Of a stretch of DNA of 64,000 bases, positions 27,401-36,615 are shown one piece after another. The notes under the pieces are model-generated. The model saw only the letters and a program-made list of their open reading frames with translations, searched no databases and was not told the DNA's origin. A program made the position numbers and the translations under genes. Source of the stretch: Lagopus muta (Eukaryota; Chordata; Aves; Galliformes; Phasianidae); NCBI RefSeq assembly GCF_023343835.1, contig NC_064449.1:5121778-5185777 (forward strand). The letters are read 5' to 3'. Numbering within the stretch: position 1 is the first letter of the stretch; each line of letters begins with the position of its first letter.

Positions 27401-30400
27401 GGAAGAATGTTCAGACTGGCAGGAGTATTGCACTGCTTCTGCAAATGTTCTTGAGTAGCCCAAGCCACAGGCAGAATTTCCTTTTGCACAATAACCTGCC
27501 TAGTTATAAGTTCGGGATTTCTCAGCTGAACTCTCACAACTTCTGCTGCTGCTTGCTGGCCTTGCCTCCTTCTCAGCAGCTCAGTTGGTGAGCAGCAAAG
27601 GCGCAGCCTGTCCCAAAGGAGACAAGACTGCACAGAGCTGAAGCGTGAACACTTTCAGTTCAGTCAGTAGCTGTTGCTTTTGTCTGTCTTTCCAGTAAGG
27701 GTGATTGGTGTCGTAAGGGAGCAGGTGCCCTTGGTGTCAGTGAAGCAGTGACATGGGCAGTCTAATTTTTTGCTCTGGATAGAAAGTGCTTATCTTTAGT
27801 ACAAACTGGAAGGCTGGAGCCACAAAAGTACGAATGCTGATGCTACTACATATGCAAGGAATATATAGGCATTGATGACTGTTTTAAATGCCCGTAATGT
27901 ATACCAGATAAAAGAATAGAAGGGCTTGTTTTGTGTTCAGCCTTCTGCCAGAATGTGGGTTGGCCTGGGCATCTGCCTGCCTTTTGTCTGAGCTGACTGC
28001 AGTGAGCTGGGCATTCCCAGATTCCAGCTGCCTCTTCCTACACTGCTGGGCTCCTGATTCACAGCTCAAGCCATTTCCATTGCTCCCTTCTTTCTCAGAA
28101 TAGAGCATCTTGCAGTCAGGATGCTTGTTTGCATGTGGATGTGTCGCTGCACTGCGGGGCTCCCTGTCACAGGCATTTTGTAGCACAGAGTAACCTGTGT
28201 TCTTTTCTCCTCTCTTTTCCTTCCTTGTTATCTGCTGCCTGAAGGCTGTTAAAAATGTGGTGGGAATGGTGAGTATATTACATGCACAGGGGAATGACAC
28301 TGCTGTGCAGGATTAAAGCCTTGGTTGCTGCAGAGCCATTTCCCTGAGCTGCAGGGTGCCATCTTCACCCTGCTTTCAGGCCTGGAATTTGCCCCATGGT
28401 GCTAATGTGGAAAAAGACCGTGTAAGCTCTTGTGGGTTGGAAGAGATGGGTGGTCCTGAGGTATCTGGTCCCCAGTTAATGATTTTCCATCCTTCCTGCC
28501 CTGGCTGTGTTTTTGAGTTAGATGAGGCCCTGGCACCTTAACTTGTGTCAGATCTTCATAAACACATTTTTTTTTCTCAATTTTGCTACTCCTGTCCTTT
28601 GGGCAGTGTTGAGTAAATTCACTCCTGGAAGGCAACAGAGATATTATGAAAGTCTTCCATAGCTTCATGTGACTCGTTCTGCCCAGTTAAATGCTGAGAA
28701 CGAGTTTTCTGGGTTTCATTTAAGGACTATTGCTCAGTCATGGTACGGGCTTTAGCAAATGTCTGTGAGCAGCCCCTTTGCTTTCACTTCCCATGCATTC
28801 CTGCTGTGCTTCTCCTTACTCAATTTCCACTGACCACACCCCAGCCCTCTCCCTTGTTCTGTCCCTTGACGTGCTGCTGTTCAAGTGTGTCCATAATTGC
28901 TGTCCCTGGACTGTTCTCTCTGCTCAGATCTTTCATCTCACTGTTCTGTTCAGGAGCAGCAGCTGAATGTATGAATGTATTGGTGAGGGGCTGTCAGCAT
29001 GCATTTCCTCAGGTGTGACGGTCAGAAAAGCAGTGATTTGATTTGTAAGGAATGGATAATGTTTGTATTATTTTCAGCTGCATCAAGTCCTGGTTCAACT
29101 TCAGGCAGGCGAGAAGGAACAGGATTTCTCCTCTGCACCAATCCAGGTTTCTATCAGTGTCCAACTCTGGAGGCTTCCTGGCTGTCACGAGTTTCTGGCA
29201 GCTCTAGGTAGGAAAACACTTCTTTCCTTATCTGTCTGAAGCTAGTGCTGGTGTCTCATACAGTGGCTTGAAGTAGCGACGAGGCTCACAGCTGTACATT
29301 TGTTTGTCTGGGTTCTCTTTGGTCTCTGCATCTCTGGATGTGGTCCTTGACTGCTCAGTACTGCATGGCCAGTTCACATGCACCAAGCTCCCATTTACAG
29401 GTTGGTCAGTGATAAACAGCTTTTTCTGTCACGCACCAGAACGTTTCCTGAGTCAACAGAAGGTGGATTTCAGGGTTTACAGCAAATCGGTGCTGTTTTA
29501 ATTTTAGAATCTGGTTCTCCTGTTGTTCATAATGAATACTTGAGTTTGCTTCTGACTTCCTACCTGAAAGTGAACCAGTCATTCCTTTGGCTGGGCAACC
29601 TGTGCAATAGGCCAGGATAGGGTTGACAGGGTGATAGTATGTACCAGGATCTGCACCCTGCAGAAAAGAGATAAGATCTGAATATCTAACTAGGTTTTAT
29701 TCTGACTTGGACCTGCAAAGGCTTAGGGGAAGGGCACTGCAGGAAAGTGGCAACATGGTGGAAAGAGATGTCCAAGAAGCCTGAAGAGCTCATAAAAGCC
29801 AGGCAGTGCTTGTCCCACACATTTATGCCTCCTGCTGCCCAGGCCTTGTTTGGTAAACTCCATGGTCTCTGTTCTTCACAGAATCACAGAATGGCCCGGG
29901 TTGGAAGGGACCTCAAGGATCACGAATCTCCAACCCCCTGCCACATGCAAGGCCACCAACCTCCCCATTTCATACCAGTCCAGGCTGCCCAGGGCCCCAT
30001 CCAACCTGGCCTTGAACACCTCCAGGGACGGGGCATCCACAGCCTCTCTGGGCAGCTGTTCCAGCACCTCACCACTCTCTCTGTAAAGAACTTAACATGG
30101 CCTTTCCTGTGAAGAAAACCTGGATTAATGAACGAATGCTGCAGGCATGTGGGGCCCTGCCCTGAGGTGCATTTAATCCATCATTCCCTGATAATTCCAT
30201 ATAATTTGCAGCTAAAATACTGAGCAGTGTTTTGTCCATCAGTTTGGACTGGTGTGCTTTGTGTATGTCCAAGTGTTTGCAGCCCAACTCCATAGTGCTC
30301 TTGTGAAGGTCTGATGAATAGTGATAAGAGCAAACCAGATACTGCAGATGAAGAGATGTCGTTCCAGGGCATTGCAGAATTTAATGTCTCTTTCTTCTGT

Positions 30401-32729
30401 GTGTGTTAAAAATAAGATGATGCTTGTTTAGAACATAGGATCTTTTTATGAATTGTGGCTTTTTACTCCCTGTTCTGCTACAGGTTTTGACCTTTGTGAA
30501 GTGGGGCAAGAGGAGGTGATTCTGAAAACTGGGAAACAAGCTAATAGAAGGACCATGCACTTTGCTCTACAGTCCTTGCTGGCACTTTTTGGTAAAGCTA
30601 CTTAGAGTAGTTTTTGCTCATATGCTGTCTGATGATTTGATCAGAATGAATTCCATTGAAATCTCACACTCGTTCCTTTTGCAGACATCACACATTCATC
30701 ATCATCATCATACATGCATCACAGGCCATGCATCATTTAACAAGTGCAGCAGATGTTTTTTTCATGTTAAAAACAACATTCAGATTTGCCTGAAGTCAAA
30801 GTTAGGAGTACATACCAGCAGCTGGAAGATTTTGAGATATAAAATCCTAATCAATCAGTGAATTCCCAAAGTTTTCCCTTAGGATAGTTGGTCTGAGGCC
30901 CTTGTCCATACATTTCCTGACCTGCACTCATTATTTTTCTCACCTATGTTGTTTGGTTTGTTGTTGTGTTTGTGGGGGGTTTTTAAGCAATGTAGTAATG
31001 TGTTTTATAGCATTTTCTTAGTTCTGATAAGCGCATTGCCTGATTTAGTTCACTATTACTGTGTATCTAAGGCACTCTTGTACTTTTTTTAACTTCTTTT
31101 TCAGATTCTACAGAGCTGCCTAAGCGCCTTAGCCTGGACAGTTCCTCTTCACTAGAGTCACTGGCTTCTGCTCAGTCTATTTCCAACCCTGTACCACAGT
31201 ACCAAAACCCACCGTTCTCTCCTACTTGTCCGGATGGCATCGCATCAGATGCCATTTCTGTGTACAGCCTGAGCTCCATTGCCTCTTCCATGAGTTTTGT
31301 TTCCAAGCCAGAGAGCATGCCGGATGGCGTGGGGCACAGAGGACGCCAGGACTACGAGAGGCCCAAGAACATCTATCCACATAGGTCTGCAGTGCAGAGC
31401 CAGTTGTCTCCACAAACCAGCATGGTAGCCAGCAAAGATGAAGAAGAATATGAAGGTTTTTCTATAATCAGCAATGAGCCTTTGGCCAGTTACCAGGAAA
31501 ATGTAAAAACAAGATTTTCCCCTGATCACAAGCAGCCCAAAGCTGGTCAAACTGGCGGTGTTAAAGAGCCTGTCAGTTCCAAAGGGAGCATAAGTACTCC
31601 AAATTCTCCTGTTAAAATGACTCTTATTCCCAGCCCAAACTCACCTTTCCAAAAAGTTGGAAAACTTGCAAGTTCTGATACTGGGGAATCTGACCAGTCT
31701 AGTACTGAGACGGACAGCACTGTCAAATCCCAAGAGGACAGTAATCCAAAGCTTGATCCTCAAGAGTTGGCCCAAAAAATCCTGGAGGAAACTCAGAGTC
31801 ACCTCATTGCTGTTGAACGTCTTCAGAGAAGCAGCAGTCAGATAAGTAAGAGCAAAAATTCCGATGATGCAGCTTCCACACCAGCAGGTATGTCTGCATT
31901 CAAATCATCAGAGACCAGTGCGTTCAGCAGGCCGATCAGCTCGAGTCAGAAAAATCAGTCTTCACCTCTTGCAATTAAACCAAAGCCTCCAACGAGGAGT
32001 TCATCCCTTCAGAAAGTGAGTTCTGGCTATAACAGCCCCACAGCATCGGAGATGTCAAACAAAGAAGGCACGGGCCAGTACAGTGGGCAGCCATCTCCAA
32101 GCTGTGATTCACATGGCTCCTTAACTGAGCAGCCACACTTTAAGCTCAAGTACCCCAGCTCTCCTTACAGTGCTCATATTTCTAAATCGCCCAGAAATAT
32201 CTCCCCAAGCTCAGGGCATCAGTCTCCAGCTGGCAGCACTCCATCTCCAGCTCTTTCTTACTCCTCCACCGGTTCTGCTCGCTCTAGTCCAGCTGATGCC
32301 CCAGACATAGACAAACTGAAAATGGCTGCCATTGATGAAAAAGTGCAAGCGATTCACAACTTAAAGATGTTCTGGCAAAACACTCCCCAGCACTCCAGTG
32401 GCCCAATAAAGATTCTCCGAGGAGCACCTGGAACAATGACTTCTAAGAAAGATGTCCTCAGCTTGCTAAATTTATCTCCACGGCACAGCAAAGAAGAAAG
32501 CGCAGAAAAGCTGGAACTGAAGGACCTGTCTATTGAGCAACACCTTGCTTCTCCACAAAAGAACCCTCCTAATGGACACAGGCACCCTGAAACTACAAAC
32601 GCAGTGACATCAGCTCACCCTCCACCTCCCAGTAGCGCTGCAGGGTCTGTGCGCCCCATGAGGCTGCCATCTGGGAACGGTTATAAATTCTTGTCACCAG
32701 GAAGATTTTTTCCTTCCTCCAAATGTTGA
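1..32729 (+). CDS. TTC28: TTC28 (tetratricopeptide repeat protein 28), 3' part of gene, 18 exons
   Basis: Joined exons: 1-495, 4770-6111, 6835-7358, 8376-8485, 8769-8898, 9308-9526, 11488-11653, 14386-14526, 19490-19634, 21621-21800, 22915-23635, 24269-24393, 25463-25694, 26116-26192, 28245-28268, 29078-29207, 30484-30591, 31105-32729. All junctions are GT-AG and keep one frame, giving 2,163 residues plus stop. Human TTC28 is about 2,480 residues, so roughly 320 N-terminal residues lie upstream. Domains (window numbering): TPR array about 1-835, linker 836-1090, CHAT domain about 1091-1432, conserved C-terminal region to about 1622, disordered Ser/Pro-rich tail 1623-2163 ending FFPSSKC. Human TTC28 (also TPRBK) is reported to associate with Aurora B and act in mitosis and cytokinesis; that role here is by homology. 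No frameshift or premature stop was seen. Confidence 0.96.
496..4769 (+). other. TTC28: TTC28 intron
   Basis: This 4.3 kb intron runs from a gtaagg donor to a tttcag acceptor. I recognise no retroposon, RNA gene or conserved coding segment in it. Short ORFs here have no recognisable protein similarity. A short A run lies near 2458-2468. Confidence 0.85.
4770..6111 (+). CDS. TTC28: TTC28 exon b: 1,342-nt exon with about 11 TPR repeats
   Basis: It begins G|GA (GIIHQMKGDYDTALRLH) and ends AG| before gtgagg. It encodes about eleven consecutive 40-residue TPR units, e.g. GRAYGNMGNAYNALGVYDQA. One unit near 5930 carries a three-residue insertion (LSGNESVLD). Internal TPR-rich exons this long without an intron are unusual. 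The apparent ATG at 4784 is internal, not a start. Confidence 0.96.
6112..6834 (+). other. TTC28: TTC28 intron with long G tract
   Basis: Purine- and G-rich intron of 723 bp containing a run of 17 G at 6502-6518. The rest is TG/GG-rich low-complexity sequence without a recognised element. Confidence 0.8.
6502..6518 (+). repeat. poly-G homopolymer (17 G)
   Basis: Seventeen consecutive G residues are read directly from the sequence inside a G-rich intron. The tract could form a G-quadruplex, and its length is prone to sequencing and assembly error. Confidence 0.9.
6835..7358 (+). CDS. TTC28: TTC28 exon c: TPR repeats
   Basis: After a ttttag acceptor, AG|A GCT ATG restores the codon for Arg (GNGHRAMGSLQQAL). 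It encodes about four and a half 40-residue TPR units ending SQAVMYLQEG, with a split G codon before gtaaga. The following 1,017 bp intron (7359-8375) holds nothing recognisable. Confidence 0.95.
8376..8485 (+). CDS. TTC28: TTC28 exon d: last TPR repeats
   Basis: Follows a ttcag acceptor and encodes LRLAEQLGRREDEAKIRHGL through EESQHQ. It ends on a codon boundary before gtattc, a weaker donor than its neighbours. The next intron is only 283 bp. Confidence 0.94.
8769..8898 (+). CDS. TTC28: TTC28 exon e: end of TPR solenoid
   Basis: Encodes LYRASALFETIRHEVQ to LVSLG, the capping helices after the TPR array. It begins in phase 0 after cctcccag and ends with a split G codon before gtaagc. The next intron (8899-9307) has no recognised element. 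Confidence 0.94.
9308..9526 (+). CDS. TTC28: TTC28 exon f: linker preceding CHAT
   Basis: Encodes HHDEALAVAERGRTRAFADL through GLVLYYSLAAGYLYSWLLAP. The AERGRTRAFADLL and LVLYYSL segments are typical of the region between TPRs and CHAT in TPR-CHAT proteins: a helix, then the first CHAT-like strand. Both junctions are phase 1. Confidence 0.94.
9527..11487 (+). other. TTC28: TTC28 intron
   Basis: AT-richer intron of nearly 2 kb with scattered T runs. I see no retroposon, RNA gene or coding segment. Confidence 0.8.
11488..11653 (+). CDS. TTC28: TTC28 exon g
   Basis: Encodes ILKFHEYYLGDSLTENAGDF to ALGVDSYYTR, with the final Arg codon split (CG|A). Acceptor cttgcag, donor gtaagc. Within the linker it corresponds to a helical insertion between CHAT-like strands. 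Confidence 0.94.
11654..14385 (+). other. TTC28: TTC28 intron with ATT microsatellite
   Basis: Intron of 2.7 kb. The only recognisable feature is a short imperfect TTA/TTG repeat at about 13956-13984. No clear transposon or RNA gene was seen. Confidence 0.8.
13956..13984 (+). repeat. (ATT)n imperfect microsatellite
   Basis: Repeated TTA/ATT units interrupted by one TTG lie between T runs. It is read directly and is intronic. Confidence 0.8.
14386..14526 (+). CDS. TTC28: TTC28 exon h
   Basis: Encodes ACASSETESEAGDIMDQQFE through RMVSRNNLLNR. It is acidic and probably a flexible insertion. Acceptor ctctgcag, donor gtgaga, entered and left in phase 2. Confidence 0.93.
14527..19489 (+). other. 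TTC28: TTC28 intron (about 5 kb)
   Basis: The longest TTC28 intron in the window. It contains one short CR1 fragment near 18193 and otherwise no recognised repeat, RNA gene or coding segment. Confidence 0.8.
18193..18256 (-). repeat. CR1 LINE 3' fragment
   Basis: The segment reads acaatcacagaatcagtggg, then a ggaagggacctctggagat block and a tggtccaacc block. This is the reverse complement of the CR1 3' end. It is a short truncated copy, antisense to TTC28. Confidence 0.8.
19490..19634 (+). CDS. TTC28: TTC28 exon i
   Basis: Encodes SSQSMTSLFSSTVSPVKDGT through LRALYDLLIGPMEG. It is Ser-rich at first, then ALYDLLIGPMEG, the helix preceding the CHAT core. It ends in phase 0 before gtaagc. Confidence 0.95.
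19635..21620 (+). other. TTC28: TTC28 intron
   Basis: Intron of about 2 kb ending in tgcttttcag. No transposon, RNA gene or coding block is recognised. Confidence 0.8.
21621..21800 (+). CDS. TTC28: TTC28 exon j: start of CHAT domain core
   Basis: Sixty codons from GLMHSSGPVGRHRQLILVLE through LYLIPFALLKGSSSNEYLYE to NPSSK. The RQLILVLEGELYLIPFALL segment matches the CHAT pattern of two strands around a small turn (L-x-x-x-P-F-x-x-L). The exon is in phase 0 on both sides. The following 1.1 kb intron has no recognised element. Confidence 0.95.
22915..23635 (+). CDS. TTC28: TTC28 exon k: CHAT domain catalytic-fold region
   Basis: This 721-nt exon follows an atatag acceptor. It carries the CHAT His motif VHFATHV (His codon 23158-23160). 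The position where active CHAT proteases have the L-S-A-C cysteine reads VVLGSYQES, with Tyr codon TAC at 23392-23394. Then come GVIGLTRAFLAAGAQ and VLVSLWPVP, typical CHAT motifs. An inserted low-complexity loop (SNPASSKSSFGNPYTI, then an acidic stretch) separates His from the Cys position. The fold is clear, but a protease with the usual Cys is not. The following 633 bp intron has nothing recognisable. Confidence 0.95.
24269..24393 (+). CDS. TTC28: TTC28 exon l: end of CHAT domain
   Basis: Encodes FMLIGSDMKLNSPSSLVGQA through ALRVLLHL. W-A-G-F-M-L-I-G is the typical last strand of CHAT domains. Phase 1 in, phase 0 out; donor gtaagg. The following intron (24394-25462) contains a long T run near 24949-24960 only. 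Confidence 0.95.
25463..25694 (+). CDS. TTC28: TTC28 exon m: conserved region after CHAT
   Basis: Encodes VEKSLQRIQNGQHNSMYTSQ through ERLQQCSSTIQSLLG. The segment GIPGWQALLTAVGFRLDPP is strongly similar to human TTC28 as I remember it. Domain assignment beyond that is not possible by eye. The next intron (25695-26115) is short and featureless. Confidence 0.94.
26116..26192 (+). CDS. TTC28: TTC28 exon n
   Basis: Short exon encoding LPNPALQALCKLITASETGE to QLINR. Acceptor tccag, donor gtaagt, ending in phase 0. Confidence 0.93.
26193..28244 (+). other. TTC28: TTC28 intron upstream of microexon
   Basis: Intron of 2 kb ending in a strong pyrimidine tract and cctgaag acceptor before a 24-nt exon. 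No retroposon is recognised. Confidence 0.8.
28245..28268 (+). CDS. TTC28: TTC28 exon o: 24-nt microexon
   Basis: Encodes exactly eight residues, AVKNVVGM, between a gaag acceptor and a gtgagt donor, in phase 0 on both sides. It joins LINR of the previous exon to LHQVLVQLQAGE of the next, which matches the continuous sequence of human TTC28 as I remember it. Being a multiple of three, it could be skipped without frameshift. Confidence 0.92.
29078..29207 (+). CDS. TTC28: TTC28 exon p
   Basis: Encodes LHQVLVQLQAGEKEQDFSSA through LWRLPGCHEFLAALG. It starts in phase 0 after ttttcag and ends with a split G codon before gtagga. The preceding intron (28269-29077) is free of recognised elements. 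Confidence 0.95.
29208..30483 (+). other. TTC28: TTC28 intron with CR1 insertion
   Basis: Intron of 1.3 kb whose centre is a CR1 3' fragment (29878-30113). Flanking sequence has no recognised feature. Confidence 0.85.
29878..30113 (-). repeat. CR1 LINE 3' fragment
   Basis: It begins acagaatcacagaatggccc, continues with a ggttggaagggacctcaagg block and a caggctgcccagggccccat block, and ends near the tttcctgtgaag remnant. This is the reverse complement of the CR1 ORF2 end and 3' UTR. It is moderately well preserved and so not very old, and lies antisense to TTC28. Confidence 0.92.
30484..30591 (+). CDS. TTC28: TTC28 exon q
   Basis: Encodes FDLCEVGQEEVILKTGKQAN through HFALQSLLALF, with split G and D codons at its ends. 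It is preceded by gctacag and followed by gtaaag. It belongs to the conserved region between CHAT and the disordered tail. Confidence 0.95.
31105..32729 (+). CDS. TTC28: TTC28 last coding exon: Ser/Pro-rich tail
   Basis: Begins (D)STELPKRLSLDSSSSLESL and ends SPGRFFPSSKC with TGA at 32727-32729. The 541-residue tail is rich in Ser, Pro, Thr and Lys and has many S/T-P sites (STPNSPVKMTLIPSPNSPF, SKSPRNISPSSGHQSP). Two islands look helical: DPQELAQKILEETQSHLIAV and DKLKMAAIDEKVQAIHNLKM. No folded domain is recognised. The ATG at 31260 is internal. Confidence 0.96.
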
Positions 32730-34199
32730 AATGTCTTGAGTACCAACTGATGACTGAAAGTCTTGTTAAAGTATTTGCTTCTGCCCACTTGCCTTTATCG
32801 ATACAGAACCACAGAATATTATCTAAGAAGCCATGGTCATACCTTTGTCAATCCACAGAAATGCAACAGATTGGCCCTTGCTGTCCCTGTGTAGGAACCT
32901 GGGCCTCACACAGATGGGTTTTAGTTTCTGTTATCAGGTCTTTGGCCATACTTGCTTCACAGGTTCTATGTAGCATTCTGTTTTTGCTGCAACCGGTCCA
33001 GCGAATCTCTTTCTGTTCAAAAAATGTTAGATTTTAAGCCACCACCTTGTATTTTTTATCCTAACAGGAGGTTTTACAGCTGGCTTTTTATACAGAAATT
33101 ATACATATCAGGGATTGGAGAGAGAAGAGAGGAGGCAGAACTTCCATAAAGCATGCACAGGTTTCTGCCTGCAGCAGTACAAGCCATTTCTCTGGTTGGT
33201 TTAAAGGCTGGCAGAGAGGAGGAGGTAACACACCTCTAGGTATCTCCAGTAAGTTGTTAGCAAAATACAAGAAATTGCTGACACTGCAACTCCATAGCAG
33301 TTCTCTTTTCATTGATATGAACAGTGACACAAAGACAAGAGGAGAGAGATGCCCCGTTCTAAAACCTGCATCCCAGGTAACTTCTGTCTGGAGGGAAACC
33401 TCTCAGGTGACTTTCTGCTGGTTGATCTGCTCCCAGAGAATGTTTGGGTAGAACGGAGAAGGTGAGCCCCAGTGTGAGGTAGTGAGTCTGTGTCAGAGAG
33501 ATGAGCTCTGTGTTATCAACACTGATCTTCCTGGCACACAGTGTTACATGGATGGTGAAATTTTCATCTTGGCAGGTATTTGGGCAGCACAGATGTCTTC
33601 TGTCTGCTGCGTGTGTGCAGAAAAGGGTGACAGACACTGAGGCTCATAATGCTATTTTGTAGTTCCACATTGGCCGGAATGTGACATCAGTGTATGTGGT
33701 TTAGAAGTTATCCATCCAAGTAAATCCTTCTCTGATCCTACTAAATGTTTGCAAGTTGCTCATCGTGGGCACATCTGCAGAACCTTCCCCTGCTGTGGAA
33801 ATAAGTTTCTTCAGGAGCAAGTACAGCAGTGTACACAGGCAGGATACACAGTGCCACTGTGCAGTCAGGACACACGTGAGGGAACACGCAGACCGGCTGT
33901 AGGCAGAACCTGTGCACCTTTTGAAAACAGAGAGCACCCCAGGGGTGACGTGGGAAGGACAGAAAGCTTTCCGAGGCTAGATGGCATTTAGGTGCTGTGA
34001 ATCAAGTTGGAGGCTGTTCTTTTTTTAAGTGGCCATTAAATGTAGTGACGTAATCAGAATCAACATGATAATTTACATGCACTGAAAACTGTGGACATGA
34101 ACTCAGCCACACTGTGCACTTAGATCCAAGCAGAGTATTTCACAGGCTGCGTGCTATGAAGTCGGAGCACTGGATCACCAAGGCTTTTGGTTTCTATTA

Positions 34200-34335
34200 T
34201 GCACTCCCAACGTTTGTCAAGTGACTGAAGGCTCATCACTTCACCTCTCTGTGCCTCATCTTCCCTGTCTATATACATGGGGATAGTAATACTTACCTAC
34301 CTACCTCACGGAGGTGTTGTGAGGCTTATTACTTA
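34200..34335 (+). repeat. Ancient MIR-like SINE
   Basis: Contains tcacttcacctctctgtgcc, then a cctcatcttccctgtctata block, catggggatagtaatactta and a cctcacggaggtgttgtgag block. These match the MIR core and 3' consensus (cacttaacctctctgagcct, then tggggataataatacctacc, then cacagggttgttgtgagg) in order and spacing. MIR copies are rare and very old in birds. Confidence 0.8.
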
Positions 34336-34826
34336 GGCCCTGAGTTTTAGAGGGATCGTAAGCCAACTTTCAGTCTTGCAGCTGACTACCTGAATGGTGA
34401 GTGCAGTCAGATCTCCACACTAGTTAGGGGATCATTGCTGATGCAGGTAATTGTTGCACTTATCACGTCTGGATGCTCTTCTTGAAAACGTGGACCTGAG
34501 TATTTGTGATCTTGGGGGGATCTCAGAAGAAAAGCGTGATAGCAGGGCAGAGGATTCAGTTCTGATACCATGGTGTAAAATTACTTAGGTTCTACTTAAT
34601 CATGGTGCACGTACGAAATGCTTGCTTTGAGTATATTCTGGAAGCCACTGATGTTGAGAGAATGATTTCCTTTTTGCTATTGCAAGAAATGAACACAAGC
34701 GCTGAGGGCAAAGAACATCAGACTGTGTAGTTACAGTCAGCTAACGAGAGATGGATGGTCACAAAAGTTTCAGTGCAGAAAGACAAAAAGAGTAGTTATT
34801 CATTTACTCATATTATGCAATGTAGC

Positions 34827-34844
34827 AAAAAAAAAAAAAAAAAA
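34827..34844 (+). repeat. poly-A run (18 A)
   Basis: Eighteen A residues in the putative TTC28 3' UTR, read directly. No retroposon body is recognised immediately upstream, so it is probably a simple homopolymer. Confidence 0.85.
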
Positions 34845-36588
34845 GTTGACTAAATCCATTCAGTTTATATGATTCAAGTTACTTGTCTGTATACTGCATC
34901 TTTCTGAGATGGTTTGGTGCTAGATACTGTCTTTCCATCGTTAGGTGGGGAACATTAGAATAGTGGGCCAAAATGAGTCAGTACAGCACCAGCACATCAG
35001 CTGGATGGTGACTGCTGATCGTGCAGCTTGCTGTGGTCACACGACTGCTGAGGGACTCGGTGTGACTTGCTCTGTTTCTGACCAGCATAACTTAGAACGA
35101 CATCCCAGGAACACCCAGGATGGAAGTGGGCAGCTTCTTATGTATAGCAACAGCAAATACTCCCTGTAGTGCTGCATAACATGCCGGAAATAAGCCTCTT
35201 GACTGTAGTTTACATCCGTAGCTAAAGGCTCTTTAATCTGTGGAAATACTACATTGTCATTTTGGTACAACCCGTTTTCATGCTGCCAGTAGGTTTCATA
35301 CTGGCTTGAAGTTTTCAGAAAGAGCTAACTTGGGGTGGGGGGTGATGGTTCTTCTGTTGTGGTTTATGTTTTAAGGGGAGGGAGGGATGCGTTAGAAGCA
35401 GGGGGGGCTCAGCTGTTGGGTATTTGGGAAATTGGTGTTGTATAAATATGGAAGGTGGGTGTCACTAGAACAAGTCTTTGAGAAGTTTATTTCCATGGGC
35501 TTGGCACAGGGCACTGCCATTGGCTTAATGAGAGCCATCAGCATGCATGCTTGCTTATGTCTGGGAGACACTTCACACACCTTGTGCCTCACTCCTCCAC
35601 CCCCAACTGAGAAACAACCCCTTTGTGAGGAAAAAGCAGTTTTATCAGGTTTGCCCGATATGTGGAGAAATTCAGGAAATGAAAATACCATGTTCTCTGT
35701 TTGATATTAGAATTCCTTCTGTGGCGTTGAAATGCATTTGTCGTTGTTGTATTTGTGCATGGTACAGGTGACAACACTGCTTAATACAGTGAGCAATAAG
35801 AATTAGGTATTACCCACTTTCACACTAAACCTGCCACATGCAACGATTCCCCCGGGCCGTGGAATGTATTTTAGTTTGGTTTTATCCCATGTGTGAGATA
35901 CTGATTGCAGACATTTTATTGTCTATCTGTAGCTGAAACTAAAGGGCAACAGTAAACAATCTCACGGAACAAAATCCCGTTTAATTTGGTTTTGTTGGTT
36001 GGCCTGAACCCCGGCCTGCTACTGGTTTTCCTTCTTTTTAGGCTTACCTTATTTAAATAAGGCAAAAAATCATTGAAGGGTGCTATACCTGTGTGCATCA
36101 CTCTTGGCCGCACTTCCTCTCGTTAGGTCAAACTTGTTCTGTGAGCATCTCTTCCATGTTGCAGAACAGATTCAGGTGCACAGAAGATCTGTGAATCTGA
36201 TAGAAAACACTGGTAGTTTCAGGCTAGGTGGTAATAATGGATTTGAGCAATTTTGGGTTCATTGCATTGCCGTGCAGTCCAGAAAGGCTGCAGATGTGTA
36301 TGGAAAACTTCGCCCCTCGGTTGCAGAACTCTTCAAAAGAGCATTGAAGATGGTAACTCAGAGGACTGTCAGCAAAGACTCTTCCAAGCAGCAGCCCTTT
36401 AGCACTTGCTCTCCATGTATGCAGTGTTAGCCATGTTTGGCCTATACGGACATTTTTGTAAATTAAAACTCTGTTTCCAGACAGCATTAAACTTTTTATA
36501 TTATGAAATTTACCATGTAAAAAGATTTTCATATTTTTATTGAAATTGCTGAGGCATTTGGCCTTCTTCCTTTGTGATTTCAGTGTCT

Positions 36589-36594
36589 ATTAAA
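36589..36594 (+). terminator. TTC28: Candidate TTC28 poly(A) signal (ATTAAA)
   Basis: ATTAAA followed within 30 nt by a U/GU-rich stretch. Chosen over other AATAAA/ATTAAA motifs by downstream context only. Confidence 0.4.
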
Positions 36595-36615
36595 GCATGA
36601 GTTCTCTCAGTTCTC

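Larger units (their letters stand above)
32730..36615 (+). other. TTC28: Putative TTC28 3' UTR
   Basis: The sequence after the TTC28 stop is continuous, AT-rich and without coding potential. The best end is ATTAAA at 36589-36594, followed by TG/TCT-rich sequence (ctctggtctcttgttct). The true end cannot be fixed by eye: AATAAA motifs also occur at 37574-37579 and 38631-38636. It contains a MIR-like SINE (34200-34335) and an A18 run (34827-34844). Confidence 0.5.

Noticed and set aside
29747..30112. Open frame across the CR1 copy at 29878
   Set aside because: It is the antisense reading of a truncated CR1 and does not correspond to the CR1 protein.
30689..30720. Short CAT repeat
   Set aside because: Only about five units; too short to annotate as a microsatellite of interest.
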